Assembly (NCBI GenBank): GCA_910576335.1 | Contig: CAJTIU010000035.1 | Coordinates: 1-47,062 of the forward strand | Source of the DNA: Lachnospiraceae bacterium | GTDB taxonomy: Bacteria > Bacillota > Clostridia > Lachnospirales > Lachnospiraceae | Reading direction: 5' to 3' | Length of the DNA: 47,062 bases | Part shown: piece after piece, positions 22,004 through 30,770 of the stretch | Numbering within the stretch: the first letter of the stretch is position 1 | Layout: each line of letters begins with the position of its first letter | Position numbers and translations under genes: made by a program | The notes under the pieces: model-generated | What the model was told of the DNA's origin: nothing | Database searches by the model: none | The model's input: only the letters and a program-made list of their open reading frames with translations

Positions 22004-22693
22004 ATGGTTAGGATTTTACTGATTGAGGATGATGATACGATTGCTTTTGGCATCCGGACTGCACTGGAGAGGAAGGGGTATCAGGTGACGTCAGGCCCGG
22101 GTATGGCAGAGGGAAAGCGTCTGTTTTCCGGGGGAATTTCCCTAATTCTTTTAGACTTGAATCTTCCTGATGGAAGCGGTTATGAATTTTGCAAATGGGT
22201 GAAGGAAAGGCGTGATACGCCAGTCATTTTTCTGACTGTCAGGGATGATGTACAGGACATTACGAGAGGTCTTGACATGGGGGCAGATGATTACATTACA
22301 AAGCCCTTTTCCATTCCGGTACTGGAATCCCGGATCCGGGCAGTCCTTAGAAGAGCGGCAAAAACGGAGTCTTCAGGAGCAGGAAGGACGGAGGGAATGA
22401 TTCTTTACTGCGGCAATATTCAGATCGACAAGAAGAGCCGGAGAGTTAGCATGGGGGAAGGGGAGGTTATCCTGACCAGTCTGGAATACCGTCTGCTTCT
22501 GATGCTGATGGAGAATAAAGGGTGTATTCTTCCCCGGAATCTGATTCTGGAAAGACTATGGGATGATGCGGGGAACTTTGTGAATGATAATACACTTACA
22601 GTTGCTGTGAAACGTTTGCGGGAAAAACTGAATGGAACCTCCTGCATCAGGACAGTAAGGGGAGTCGGCTACCGGATGGAGGAGGCAGAGTGA
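22004..22693 (+). CDS. OmpR-family response regulator
   Basis: A 229-aa regulator. The receiver domain (1-118) has the acidic pair EDDD (8-11), phospho-acceptor Asp51 (LLDLNLPDGSG) and Lys of ITKPF. The winged-helix DNA-binding domain (about 132-228) ends in TVRGVGYRME. It works with the histidine kinase encoded in overlap downstream. A likely target is the convergent ABC exporter, whose promoter has an 11-bp spaced direct repeat GTGACA. The start is the ATG at 22004; upstream in-frame codons lie inside aroK. Confidence 0.93.
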   Translation: MVRILLIEDDDTIAFGIRTALERKGYQVTSGPGMAEGKRLFSGGISLILLDLNLPDGSGYEFCKWVKERRDTPVIFLTVRDDVQDITRGLDMGADDYITKPFSIPVLESRIRAVLRRAAKTESSGAGRTEGMILYCGNIQIDKKSRRVSMGEGEVILTSLEYRLLLMLMENKGCILPRNLILERLWDDAGNFVNDNTLTVAVKRLREKLNGTSCIRTVRGVGYRMEEAE

Positions 22694-23844
22694 ATACAGG
22701 TATCAGAGTAATGAGACAGTTTCTGGTGTGGTTATTGGCCGGGACGGCCGCCGGAATTTTTCTGGCGGCTGTTTTAAGTGTCCATGAATACAGGACGCTT
22801 GCAGATATTTCAGGAGCGGTGATGCAGTCACGGTCACTGGAAGAAGGGATGAAGAAAGGTTCTGAAGCATTCCGGGAGGAAGGAGAGCGTTTTTTGTCGG
22901 ATTATGGATACCGGCCGCTTGGGAAATGGGAAGCGTATCTTCCTTTTGCGTTGTCCGCCTGTATCCTTCTCTTTCAGGCAGCAGGCTGGACTGTTTTCTG
23001 CATCCAGTACAGGAAGGAGAAAAATGTAAGAGAGCGTGTCCGGGAGCTGACAGAGTATCTGAAGGATGTAAACTCCGGAGGTACTTCCGTGCTCCGCAGG
23101 GGTGAGGATTTGTTTTCCCATCTAGAGGATGAGATCTATAAGACGGTGATAGAGCTCCAGGGTACGAAGGAGAGTGCGGTCAGAAACCATGAGATTCTGG
23201 CAGAGCGGATTGCGGATATTGCCCATCAGTTAAAGACGCCCCTCACTTCAATGTCCTTGATGACAGAACTTTTGGAAGAATACCTTACGGATGATACGAA
23301 GGAGTACCATGCCAGGCTGTCTAGCCAGATTGGCAGGCTTAAGGGGCTTGTAGCCGGTCTTTTGTCACTGGCAAAGCTTGATTCTCATGGGATTATAATG
23401 AAAAATGAACGTTTGGAGCTGTCAGAGGTGTTAGAAGAGGCCGAAGAATCTCTTAGGGAAATGCTGGAGGAACGGAAGATTATCTTTACAGCAGAAGGAG
23501 AGAGTGGATGTAGTCTTTATGCAGACCGCCAGTGGACGGAAGAGGCTATACTGAATATTCTGAAAAACTGTGCGGAGCATACACCGGAGGGCGGGAGAAT
23601 CACTGCCTGCTATTGTCAGAATCCGATTTATACAGAGCTTAGGATTGAGGATGGGGGAAATGGATTTGTACCGGAGGAGCTGCCCCATATCTTTGAACGC
23701 TTTTACCGCGGTGCAGGGGCAGCGAAGGATAATGCCGGAATCGGCCTGGCAATAGCCAAAGCAGTGATTGAACAGCAAAACGGGTATATCCATGCAGAAA
23801 ATACTGCAGATGGACACGCCTGCTTTGCTATAAAGTGGTATTAG
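22690..23844 (+). CDS. Sensor histidine kinase
   Basis: A 384-aa membrane kinase. TM1 is about residues 9-30 and TM2 about 80-102, with only some 50 residues outside between them, too short for a folded sensor domain. Next come a HAMP-like linker, a DHp domain with His179 (DIAHQLKTPLTSM), and an ATPase domain with N-box ILKNCAEH, DGGNGF and GIGLAI. The start is GTG at 22690, overlapping the regulator stop, with GGAGG as SD. The small extracellular loop recalls kinases that sense through a partner ABC transporter, which fits the convergent exporter genes. Confidence 0.92.
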   Translation: MNTGIRVMRQFLVWLLAGTAAGIFLAAVLSVHEYRTLADISGAVMQSRSLEEGMKKGSEAFREEGERFLSDYGYRPLGKWEAYLPFALSACILLFQAAGWTVFCIQYRKEKNVRERVRELTEYLKDVNSGGTSVLRRGEDLFSHLEDEIYKTVIELQGTKESAVRNHEILAERIADIAHQLKTPLTSMSLMTELLEEYLTDDTKEYHARLSSQIGRLKGLVAGLLSLAKLDSHGIIMKNERLELSEVLEEAEESLREMLEERKIIFTAEGESGCSLYADRQWTEEAILNILKNCAEHTPEGGRITACYCQNPIYTELRIEDGGNGFVPEELPHIFERFYRGAGAAKDNAGIGLAIAKAVIEQQNGYIHAENTADGHACFAIKWY

Positions 23845-23888
23845 TATAACTCAATTTTTCAGCGAGGGGCTTCTGACAGGCATCTGCG

Positions 23889-26582
23889 TTACATGGTATC
23901 ATCCCTGATTGCAGTGATGATCGTTTCCTTTGCCAGTCTCCGGCCTCCAATGGTATATGCGCCTGTAACCGCCAGCAGAATCAGCAGGGTATAGGCAAGC
24001 AGAATCCAAAGGGGTGCATAGGGCAGGTATTCAGGAAGGGAAACCTCTGTCACAAGAAGCAGTGCAGTAAGTACAGCTCCCTGGACGGGGAGGGAGTAAA
24101 GCAGGGGCTTCAGACCTAGCGTCAGGCCCTCCAGGAACAGAAGCCCGGCAAGCTGACGGGGAGAGAGTCCGACAGAGCGCAGCATGGCAAATTCCTGCCG
24201 TCTCCTGCGCAAATTCCCGGAAATACTTGCCCATACATTAGACAGGCCGATGACAGCTAGAAATCCCGTTAAAAATGTAATGACAAGACTGATAACCTTT
24301 TGTGCGCTCTGGTTCAGTTCTTCCTCCTCCGCAAGATTCGAAAGCAGGTAATCACCGCTGCCGTAATAACGTGTAATAGTTTTTTCCATTTCTTTGCTCA
24401 CATCTTTCAGAACCGGATAGCTGATTTCGCTGCCATCTCCGGTCCAGAAGATGCAATTTATGTTCCGGGAGGAATTTTCCCGCCTTTCACAGCAGTGGGC
24501 GCCGAGTTCCAGTACATGCTCCATGGGCATGAACAGAGCCAGGGTAAAATTAGAAATTCCAAGTGTTTCCACAGGAAGTCTGTTGGTGAGCGCCCAGGCG
24601 GTGAGACTGAACTTGAAATCCCCCTCGATCTCATCTTTATTTTTTTCTGTAAAGAGCAGCCTGTCCTGCTCCTGAATATCTAGAAGCTCCCTGTACAGAA
24701 TATTCCTTCTGGTGCTTGCCTCTGGATCTTTTGTGTAATTGTAGACGATTGCCCTGGAGGAATCCTCATAAAAGGGCTGGGACGGGATGCCAAGCTCCTT
24801 GCAATAGTTCTGAAAGCTGTCCTGGTCAAGCCCGTAAACAACTGTCTGGATCCGGTATTTTCCATCCCTCTTAATAGGGGAGTACTTATTCTTTTTTATA
24901 ATTCCGTCAAAACCTCCTAAGCCTGTGAGGATGTCCTGTGAAGTATCTTCCGGGTTAATCCAGGTGGCACAGTACAAAAGATTGCGGACAAAGGATTTGG
25001 TGATTCCCGGGACGGCTTTTATCTGTTCCAGTGCTTCCATGTCTGGCGTGCCTCCGTCGCTTATGGACAGGAAGATATGTCCATTGTCAGACGGGGAGGT
25101 GCGGAAAATTGCATCACTTGCCTCCTTGGTTGTCACAATATACTGAAAAACCATGAGCAGGAGAAAGGACATGCACAGGGAAATCGTTGCCATCCGGTAG
25201 GAATGCCTTCTTGCAGAAACAGCGTTTGCAGCAAGTTCACCTGTAATTCCAGGGAAATGGAGCCGCTTATGCTCCTTTTTATGTTTTTTTCTGTCTGGCT
25301 CCATATCCTGCTTCAGGATTTCTATGGGGAGCTTTCTGGCAGCTCTTCTGGCCGGAATTCCTGCTGACAGCCATGCCGTCAGAAGAGAGAGCAGGGTGGC
25401 AGGCAGAACCGCAGGCAGGCCATAGGTTACAACGATGTCCGGGGCATCTCTTCCAATGTCATTGGTAGCATTGATCAGCCCGAACAGCCTGCTGACTAAA
25501 AGCCATCCGGCAAAAAGTCCGAAAGGCAGCGGGATTGACGTTAAAAGAAGAGCTTCTAAACGGACGGTTTTACGAATTTGCTTCGGTGTGGCGCCGACAC
25601 CGGAAAAGATCGCCAGCTGGGCTAGCTTTTCATTTACGGATATCACAAATGCATTGTGAATAACCAGTACAAAAACAGCGATTAAAAATACCGTAAATAT
25701 AAGAAACATCAGTGGTACGGCAAGAAGGCTCAGGTGCACCAGGAACCCTTTTTCCGAAGGGGCGAAAATCCCATAGGTGGATAAAAGCCCTGTATTATAG
25801 CGAAGTTCATACGCCCCATATTCGTCGGCCTCATATCCGATGGCTTTAGCCAGTGCAGGAAGCTCCTGATAGGTGCGCCGTACAGGGGAGAACCTCAGAT
25901 ATACGGTAATTAGGTCATCCGGCAGTATGGAAGCATTGTCAAGCCAGGTCATGCCAGTATAGGCCGGGACGGCGGAAGAAGTTGTAACGTCCATGGAGCC
26001 TACGATGGTGTAGGTTTTTGTCCCGGTCTGCCGAAAGGCTTCGTCCTCATGGTAGACATCTGTATCCATGCAGGCCTGGCCGTCATGGATGCGCTGCCCA
26101 ACAGGAAGAGTAATCGTATCCCCGATCTCCATATCCGGAAAGGCTTCAAAATATTGCTTAGACAGTACGATTTCATTTTCAGAGGAAGGACACCTTCCCT
26201 CGGTAATGGACCTCTTTTCAGGCATGGAATCCCAGTATTCCTGATTCGCGCCCCGGTAGATCAGATAGGGCCTGCGGCTGTCTGTCCTGTTCTCATCGGG
26301 AAGCAGCGCGGTCTCCCATTTTCCCTTTATCAGGACGGCGGAGACGGAAGCATAATTTTCAATCTGTGAAAGTGCCTTGCCGGGTGTATTGTCAAAAAGC
26401 TCACCGTGCCAGTCACCGTTATGCCATTTTTCCAGTACAATACTATCTGTCCACATGGTGTATACAAAGCCGCAGAAGCAGGACATTAGTGTGGTCATAA
26501 GAAACAGGGCAGTCATGATTACAAGACTTGCGCGTTTATTTTGCCGGAGTGTATCCCATACATATTCACGTAATAGTTTCAT
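23889..26582 (-). CDS. FtsX-type ABC exporter permease (large)
   Basis: An 897-aa permease. An N-terminal helix (about 18-42) is followed by a large external domain, a first FtsX block of three helices (about 285-410), another helix near 455-475, a second external region, and a final FtsX block (about 755-890). Such eight-to-ten helix permeases work with a LolD/BceA-type ATPase to move antimicrobial peptides or lipids, or to relay their presence. The start is the ATG at 26582, in an ATGA overlap with the ATPase stop and preceded by GAGGTGA; a GTG at 26588 is too close to the SD. Confidence 0.88.
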   Translation of the reverse strand: MKLLREYVWDTLRQNKRASLVIMTALFLMTTLMSCFCGFVYTMWTDSIVLEKWHNGDWHGELFDNTPGKALSQIENYASVSAVLIKGKWETALLPDENRTDSRRPYLIYRGANQEYWDSMPEKRSITEGRCPSSENEIVLSKQYFEAFPDMEIGDTITLPVGQRIHDGQACMDTDVYHEDEAFRQTGTKTYTIVGSMDVTTSSAVPAYTGMTWLDNASILPDDLITVYLRFSPVRRTYQELPALAKAIGYEADEYGAYELRYNTGLLSTYGIFAPSEKGFLVHLSLLAVPLMFLIFTVFLIAVFVLVIHNAFVISVNEKLAQLAIFSGVGATPKQIRKTVRLEALLLTSIPLPFGLFAGWLLVSRLFGLINATNDIGRDAPDIVVTYGLPAVLPATLLSLLTAWLSAGIPARRAARKLPIEILKQDMEPDRKKHKKEHKRLHFPGITGELAANAVSARRHSYRMATISLCMSFLLLMVFQYIVTTKEASDAIFRTSPSDNGHIFLSISDGGTPDMEALEQIKAVPGITKSFVRNLLYCATWINPEDTSQDILTGLGGFDGIIKKNKYSPIKRDGKYRIQTVVYGLDQDSFQNYCKELGIPSQPFYEDSSRAIVYNYTKDPEASTRRNILYRELLDIQEQDRLLFTEKNKDEIEGDFKFSLTAWALTNRLPVETLGISNFTLALFMPMEHVLELGAHCCERRENSSRNINCIFWTGDGSEISYPVLKDVSKEMEKTITRYYGSGDYLLSNLAEEEELNQSAQKVISLVITFLTGFLAVIGLSNVWASISGNLRRRRQEFAMLRSVGLSPRQLAGLLFLEGLTLGLKPLLYSLPVQGAVLTALLLVTEVSLPEYLPYAPLWILLAYTLLILLAVTGAYTIGGRRLAKETIITAIRDDTM

Positions 26583-27262
26583 TGGCACGTCACCTCATCA
26601 GAACATATTTTGCCATCCTCCAGTGTGATGATCCGGTCTGCCTTTAAGGCCGTCCTTTCATCATGAGTAATCAGGAGAATTGTCTGTTGGTACTGTTTGT
26701 TGGAAAGCTTAAGCAGTTCCAGGGTTTCTTCAGAATTCTTCCTGTCCAGGTTGCCGGTGGGTTCATCGGCAAGAAGAATTGCGGGCCGGTAAATCAGGCT
26801 CCTGGCGATAGCTGCCCGCTGCTGCTGCCCGCCGGATAATTCCCTCGGATAGTGAGAGAGACGGTCAGAAAGCCCCAGGGTATTTACAAGCTTTTCAAAA
26901 CGGCCCTCATCCGGCTTCTCTCCGTCAAGAAGAACCGGAAGCAGAATATTTTTCCGTACATTTAAAGTGGGAATCAGGTTATAAAACTGATAGACAAGCC
27001 CTACCTTTCTGCGGCGGAATATGGCCAGCTGTTCCAGAGACAGTGTAGAGATGTCTGTGTCCTCTATATAAATGCTGCCTTTGGTGGGCCGGTCTACACC
27101 ACCCAGCATATGAAGAAGTGTAGATTTGCCGGAACCGGAGGCTCCAACCACGGCAGTGAAGCTTCCGCGTTCAATCGAAAGGCTGACGTGGTCAAGGGCA
27201 TTAATCTGGCTGGTTCCTTTTCCGTAAGTTTTGGTGAGATTTTCACATCTGAGTATTTCCAT
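26579..27262 (-). CDS. ABC exporter ATP-binding protein (BceA/LolD-type)
   Basis: A 227-aa ATPase. Walker A GASGSGKST (about 39-47), signature LSGGQQQRAAIARSL, Walker B ILLADEPTGNLD and the switch histidine in LLITHDERTA. It is the energising partner of the FtsX-type permease downstream. The start is the ATG at 27262 with AAAGGA as SD; upstream in-frame codons run through the promoter into the REP-like palindrome and are not used. It is convergent to, and probably controlled by, the adjacent two-component system. Confidence 0.93.
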   Translation of the reverse strand: MEILRCENLTKTYGKGTSQINALDHVSLSIERGSFTAVVGASGSGKSTLLHMLGGVDRPTKGSIYIEDTDISTLSLEQLAIFRRRKVGLVYQFYNLIPTLNVRKNILLPVLLDGEKPDEGRFEKLVNTLGLSDRLSHYPRELSGGQQQRAAIARSLIYRPAILLADEPTGNLDRKNSEETLELLKLSNKQYQQTILLITHDERTALKADRIITLEDGKICSDEVTCQ

Positions 27263-27311
27263 TGTCTGGTTCCTTTCTGCTATTATTTTATCATTTAATC
27301 CGGATGGGAAT

Positions 27312-27344
27312 ATCATAACAGAAAAAGGTGACAGGAAAGTGACA
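27312..27344 (-). promoter_or_regulatory. Promoter of the ABC exporter with direct-repeat operator
   Basis: The minus-strand -10 TATGAT lies at 27317-27312. Two copies of GTGACA (27328-27333 and 27339-27344, plus strand) are spaced exactly 11 bp start to start and cover the expected -35, which itself is weak. Tandem half-sites one helical turn apart are the usual OmpR-family regulator site. Confidence 0.5.
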
Positions 27345-27349
27345 TTTTG

Positions 27350-27381
27350 GGGACGGGGCATTTTTAAAAATGCCCCGTCCC
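27350..27381. repeat. REP-like palindrome, copy 6
   Basis: A perfect 32-bp palindrome, core only (half-site GGGACGGGGCATTTTT), preceded by one further G. It is between the LysR gene and the ABC exporter promoter. No side arm. Confidence 0.9.
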
Positions 27382-27401
27382 TGATTCCGGGAGCAGGAAA
27401 A

Positions 27402-27432
27402 AGCCGGGATATGAAAATATCCCGGCTCTTTC
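27402..27432 (-). terminator. Terminator of the LysR gene
   Basis: On the minus strand, stem AGCCGGGAT / ATCCCGGCT (27427-27402) with a short AT-rich loop, then TTTTTC. It lies 17 nt after the LysR stop. Confidence 0.8.
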
Positions 27433-27443
27433 CTGTATCTCCT

Positions 27444-28313
27444 TTAATCTAGCAGATAATCCCTCGCATACTTTATAAAGATCTTTGCAGCCGGTGACAG
27501 CTCCTCGAAGGATATAATGGCCATACCGAGCTTCCGGTTTGCGCGGGGAAGAAGAGGGCGGGCCTCAAAATTCTCAATTCGCCCTCTCAGGATCAGCTTG
27601 GGCAGAATACTAATCCCCAGGTTATGCTCCACCATAGACAGAATCGAAGAGTCATTACTCATGGTATACTTAATATCCGGCTTCACATTATAAGTTCTGA
27701 GAAGCTGATGCATCTCATTCACATAAGTGTACTCAGACGCAATAACAGGAACCCCCTCATACCATTCAATAGGGATTTCATCATATTTTGCGAAGGGGTG
27801 GTTCTTGGGCATAACTGCCAGCATGGGGTCATCATATACTGGAATAAAATGATAAGTCTGATTCTTCTGATAGCTGGTAAATCCTATATCAACCTTCCGG
27901 CTGTTCACCCACTCGGCAATATCTTTTTCATCCCCCTCATCAATATCAAAGACAATCCCTGGATATTCCGTCTGGAAATTATGGATGATTGCAGGAAGCC
28001 AGTGAATCGTACAGCTTGTAAAAGCCCCGATCTTAATCGTCCCCCTCTTCGCCCCCTTCATAAACGAAATCTCCTGGTTCAGCGTCTCGCTGGCAGAGAG
28101 GAGATTACGGATCGAGGGAATCAGGGAAAGCCCTTCCTCCGTAAGCTTCACACCGTGGTGGCTCTTAATAAAAAGCGGAACCCCCGCCTCATGCTCAAGG
28201 GATTTCATCATCTGCGTAATTCCAGACTGGGTATAGCCGAGAGCCTCCCCGGCCTTCGTAAAATTTCCCAGGTCAGCAACCGTAAGAAATACATTCAATT
28301 TCTTCAAATCCAT
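27444..28313 (-). CDS. LysR-family transcriptional regulator
   Basis: A 289-aa regulator. The N-terminal winged helix-turn-helix (1-62) has the family pattern LNVFLTVADLGNFTKAGEAL and TQSGITQMMKSLEHEAGVPL; the rest is the periplasmic-binding-like effector domain (about 88-289). The effector and target are unknown; no divergent partner gene is present, which is unusual for this family. The start is the ATG at 28313, just after GGAGG; an in-frame ATG at 28361 is created by the REP-like palindrome and gives the false start MPRPRLK. Confidence 0.9.
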   Translation of the reverse strand: MDLKKLNVFLTVADLGNFTKAGEALGYTQSGITQMMKSLEHEAGVPLFIKSHHGVKLTEEGLSLIPSIRNLLSASETLNQEISFMKGAKRGTIKIGAFTSCTIHWLPAIIHNFQTEYPGIVFDIDEGDEKDIAEWVNSRKVDIGFTSYQKNQTYHFIPVYDDPMLAVMPKNHPFAKYDEIPIEWYEGVPVIASEYTYVNEMHQLLRTYNVKPDIKYTMSNDSSILSMVEHNLGISILPKLILRGRIENFEARPLLPRANRKLGMAIISFEELSPAAKIFIKYARDYLLD

Positions 28314-28327
28314 AAGAACCTCCAATT

Positions 28328-28381
28328 GGGGACACCCTATTTTCAATCTGGGACGGGGCATTTTTAAAAATGCCCCGTCCC
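28328..28381. repeat. REP-like palindrome, copy 7, with side arm variant
   Basis: Side arm GGGGACACCCTATTTT (28328-28343), then a perfect 32-bp palindrome (28350-28381). The palindrome overlaps the 3' end of the BrxD-like gene B and supplies its stop codon. Confidence 0.9.
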
Positions 28382-29575
28382 CAACTCGTTTTCGTCCAGC
28401 AGGGGAACGTCTTCCTCAAAGGATTCTTCCCCCAGTTCGTTGATGGTTGTTTTTCCGGCTTTTCCGTACTGGTAAAGCTGATCGAGGAATTCTATGGCAG
28501 CGCGGATCTTTGTGCGGAGCAGGTAGCCCCCGGACTGTGTGGCCTCCATTAGGGTCTCGGCGGACAGATTTGGGGTCCACTCGTATGCTTTGCCATGGAA
28601 GTCCTGTATTTTATATAGCACTTCGCTAATTTCGTCCCGTGTGAGGGGGAGAAGCTGGGGCGCTCTTGACAGGAGGTCGAGCACGGTGTGTGCGGGCTCC
28701 TGTTCGTCTGGATAGACGGTTTCCAGGTTTTCGTATTCGTGCTTGCCTTCGATAACGTCTTCTGTGTAGGAGGCGCTCAGTGCGAAGATGGTGAAGGTTG
28801 ATTCCGGGCAGCGGTCCGGCAGAAGGAAGTGTGCCATGTTGCGGTAGGCGCCAAGGCGTGCTTTTTTGCCAAGGCGGCCCATGAGCTCCGTTTCGTCAAT
28901 GAGGAGCACCCATCCGTGATAGCCCATCTGGGTAAACAGATGGCTCATGAAGGCAAAGTAGTCGCCGCAGTGCTTTGTCTTGGCGAAGTTTACATTATAC
29001 TTTACGGGCTGTCCGAAGATGCGCCGGTATATCTTTTTGAGAGGCATATTTGCGATAAAGTCTCCTTCCAGGTCTGCCTGAAGAAGGAACTTTTCATCCG
29101 AGTCCTCTGTGTTCAGGTAGGAGCGGAACAGATAATAGAGCTTGTCTGTCTCCAGCTGTTTTGCCGCGTAGAGGAGCATCTCGCTTGCAACAGGGCTTCC
29201 GGCGGAGATCTTTTCAAGCTCCTGCATGAATCCGGGCTGACGCCGCTTCGGAAGATAGGTATTCTGTATAATCTTCTGATAGACAAGATACAGCTTATCC
29301 ATAGGTGTCTCCTTGCTCAGTGAGAGGTAGGAGACTACCATGTTGTTGGAGTGGGCAATGTTAAATACCGTGTTGAGAAGGTGTGTCTTTCCTTCTCCGT
29401 ATTTTCCGCTGATAATCATGCCGCTGGATTTTCCTTGTTCGCAGACTGTGTCCAGCCGTCCGGAAATTTCTTTCATGATCTTTGGGCGTGCTTCGGAAAA
29501 ATATTGTCCGACTGCACGGGAGGGAATGCCTGAGCGCAGTGCCTCCATGATATGTCTTGCTTCGATATCATACAT
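28364..29575 (-). CDS. BrxD-like P-loop ATPase B (DUF2791)
   Basis: A 403-aa AAA-type ATPase of the kind named BREX system ATP-binding protein. Walker A is GKYGEGKT (57-64) and the Walker B-like strand is WVLLIDETELMG (about 226-237). A second arginine-rich helical half follows (TRDEISEVL; SGGYLLRTKIRAAIEFLD). The C-terminus LGTGHF and the stop come from REP-like copy 7. It is the last gene of a three-gene leftward operon and overlaps ATPase A by 8 bp. The two ATPases are distant paralogues of similar length and probably form a heteromeric ring or pair. The role is inferred as nucleic-acid surveillance or phage defence; no experiment is known to me. Confidence 0.78.
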   Translation of the reverse strand: MYDIEARHIMEALRSGIPSRAVGQYFSEARPKIMKEISGRLDTVCEQGKSSGMIISGKYGEGKTHLLNTVFNIAHSNNMVVSYLSLSKETPMDKLYLVYQKIIQNTYLPKRRQPGFMQELEKISAGSPVASEMLLYAAKQLETDKLYYLFRSYLNTEDSDEKFLLQADLEGDFIANMPLKKIYRRIFGQPVKYNVNFAKTKHCGDYFAFMSHLFTQMGYHGWVLLIDETELMGRLGKKARLGAYRNMAHFLLPDRCPESTFTIFALSASYTEDVIEGKHEYENLETVYPDEQEPAHTVLDLLSRAPQLLPLTRDEISEVLYKIQDFHGKAYEWTPNLSAETLMEATQSGGYLLRTKIRAAIEFLDQLYQYGKAGKTTINELGEESFEEDVPLLDENELGTGHF

Positions 29576-30770
29576 CGGGATTCACCTCCTGCATAGCGAT
29601 TTGAATGAGCTTCGGGATACCTACAGCTCCGGTGCGCGCCTGCTCGGCAATATTCTCAGCAGCGTCCAGGTCTAGAGGGGCCGCTGAAAGGTTGTTCTGC
29701 AGGTCTGCAATGCTCCTGGAAATGGAGACGATTACCTCCGGCGAGTATTCCTGTGCCGCAAGCCGGTCCAGGTCAACCATATCGGAAAAGCGGTTAAAAC
29801 GTTCTCCTACGATTTCATTCTGTATCCGCATCCAGAGAGCCTGATAGGACTTGATTCCGGTGTTTTCATTGTCCGTCAGCCCGCGGTCAAAGGCATAGAC
29901 AAACATGATATTTTTCATGCTGTCAATGTCATCAATCAGCTGCCGGATGCTTTCATAGGTGTCCTCCCGCTTCATCTTCGTGTAATGAAGAGTCTCAAGA
30001 CTGGAGCGGCTGATCAGAATCTCTAGATTGTCAATGGTAATAAAGAGACCGGAATATCCGCCCATACGTGTGATCTCGGCAAGAGAGCGCAACATGTGGC
30101 GGGCATTATATTTTGTGATTCTGCTTGGATAAAAGCCGAGAGAACGCAGCTGGGAGAGCTTTACAGAGCGATCTCCCCGAAGCCACAGAAGGAGGATGTC
30201 CCGGTTCTGTTCCTCTAGCACCGGATAGCCAAGTATACCTCCTGTAAGCATGCTGCATGCCAGGGCAAAGTTATTGTCAAGCATGGGGTTATCTAAAAAA
30301 ATCTGCCTGAGCTGGGAACGGATCTCACGCTTGGTGATGGCATCTCCGGAGCCGTTTTCCGAGAGATAGTCAATGAACTTCATTCCCTCGGGAATCTCCT
30401 GAAAATCAAAGCCCATCTCCTGGATGAGATGACGGCTGACCGCTTCCAGGCATTCCATAATATCACACTGCTTTAAGATCTCTACATAAATTTCCTTAAA
30501 GTCATGCATCCAGATCTCCCTTGCGGAAAACTGGATGGTCTTGTAATTTTCCTCCTGGGCGATAGAGGTCATAAGATGAAGGAAATGGGTCTTCCCGCTT
30601 CCCATACGCCCGGTGATGAATTTGATCTTGCTGCCGCCGTTTTTAATATATTCCTGAAGATATTTTTCTCTCCAGAAGTCGGAGAGAAACTGGATTCCGC
30701 AGGTAAGCTGCTGGGCAGGAACCGCACCGGCGTAAGGGGCGGTCCCGGAGGCTTCGTTGTATTCTGACAT
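29568..30770 (-). CDS. BrxD-like P-loop ATPase A
   Basis: A 400-aa ATPase. Walker A is GRMGSGKT (54-61) and the Walker B-like strand is SGLFITIDNLEIL, with Asp-Asn in place of the usual Asp-Glu. A helical middle (about 100-230) and a C-terminal region (SPEVIVSISRSIADLQ; GAVGIPKLIQIA) follow. It shares plan and length with ATPase B, so a duplication within the system is likely. The start is the ATG at 30770 with GAGGAGA as SD. It follows the 259-aa gene by 108 bp and overlaps ATPase B by 8 bp. The unusual Walker B could mean one of the pair is weak in hydrolysis. Confidence 0.75.
   Translation of the reverse strand: MSEYNEASGTAPYAGAVPAQQLTCGIQFLSDFWREKYLQEYIKNGGSKIKFITGRMGSGKTHFLHLMTSIAQEENYKTIQFSAREIWMHDFKEIYVEILKQCDIMECLEAVSRHLIQEMGFDFQEIPEGMKFIDYLSENGSGDAITKREIRSQLRQIFLDNPMLDNNFALACSMLTGGILGYPVLEEQNRDILLLWLRGDRSVKLSQLRSLGFYPSRITKYNARHMLRSLAEITRMGGYSGLFITIDNLEILISRSSLETLHYTKMKREDTYESIRQLIDDIDSMKNIMFVYAFDRGLTDNENTGIKSYQALWMRIQNEIVGERFNRFSDMVDLDRLAAQEYSPEVIVSISRSIADLQNNLSAAPLDLDAAENIAEQARTGAVGIPKLIQIAMQEVNPDV

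Noticed and set aside
23855-23892. GTTAC-family repeat fragment between the histidine kinase and the ABC permease
   Set aside because: CAGCGAGGGGCTTC and GCATCTGCGTTAC resemble pieces of copies A and B, and the permease stop lies in GTTAC, but the orientation of the pieces is inconsistent and no terminal repeat or duplication is present.
27262-28361. Protein starts beginning MPRP inside REP-like palindromes
   Set aside because: The palindrome reads ATGCCCCGTCCC on both strands and so creates false start codons upstream of the ABC ATPase and LysR genes. Both genes have proper SD-supported starts downstream (27262 and 28313).
5302-28381. REP-like palindromes as ordinary transcription terminators
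   Set aside because: They fold into strong hairpins at gene ends, but the T5/A5 tract is in the loop-side centre and there is no U run after the stem. They may still affect transcription or mRNA stability, but a canonical terminator call is not supported.
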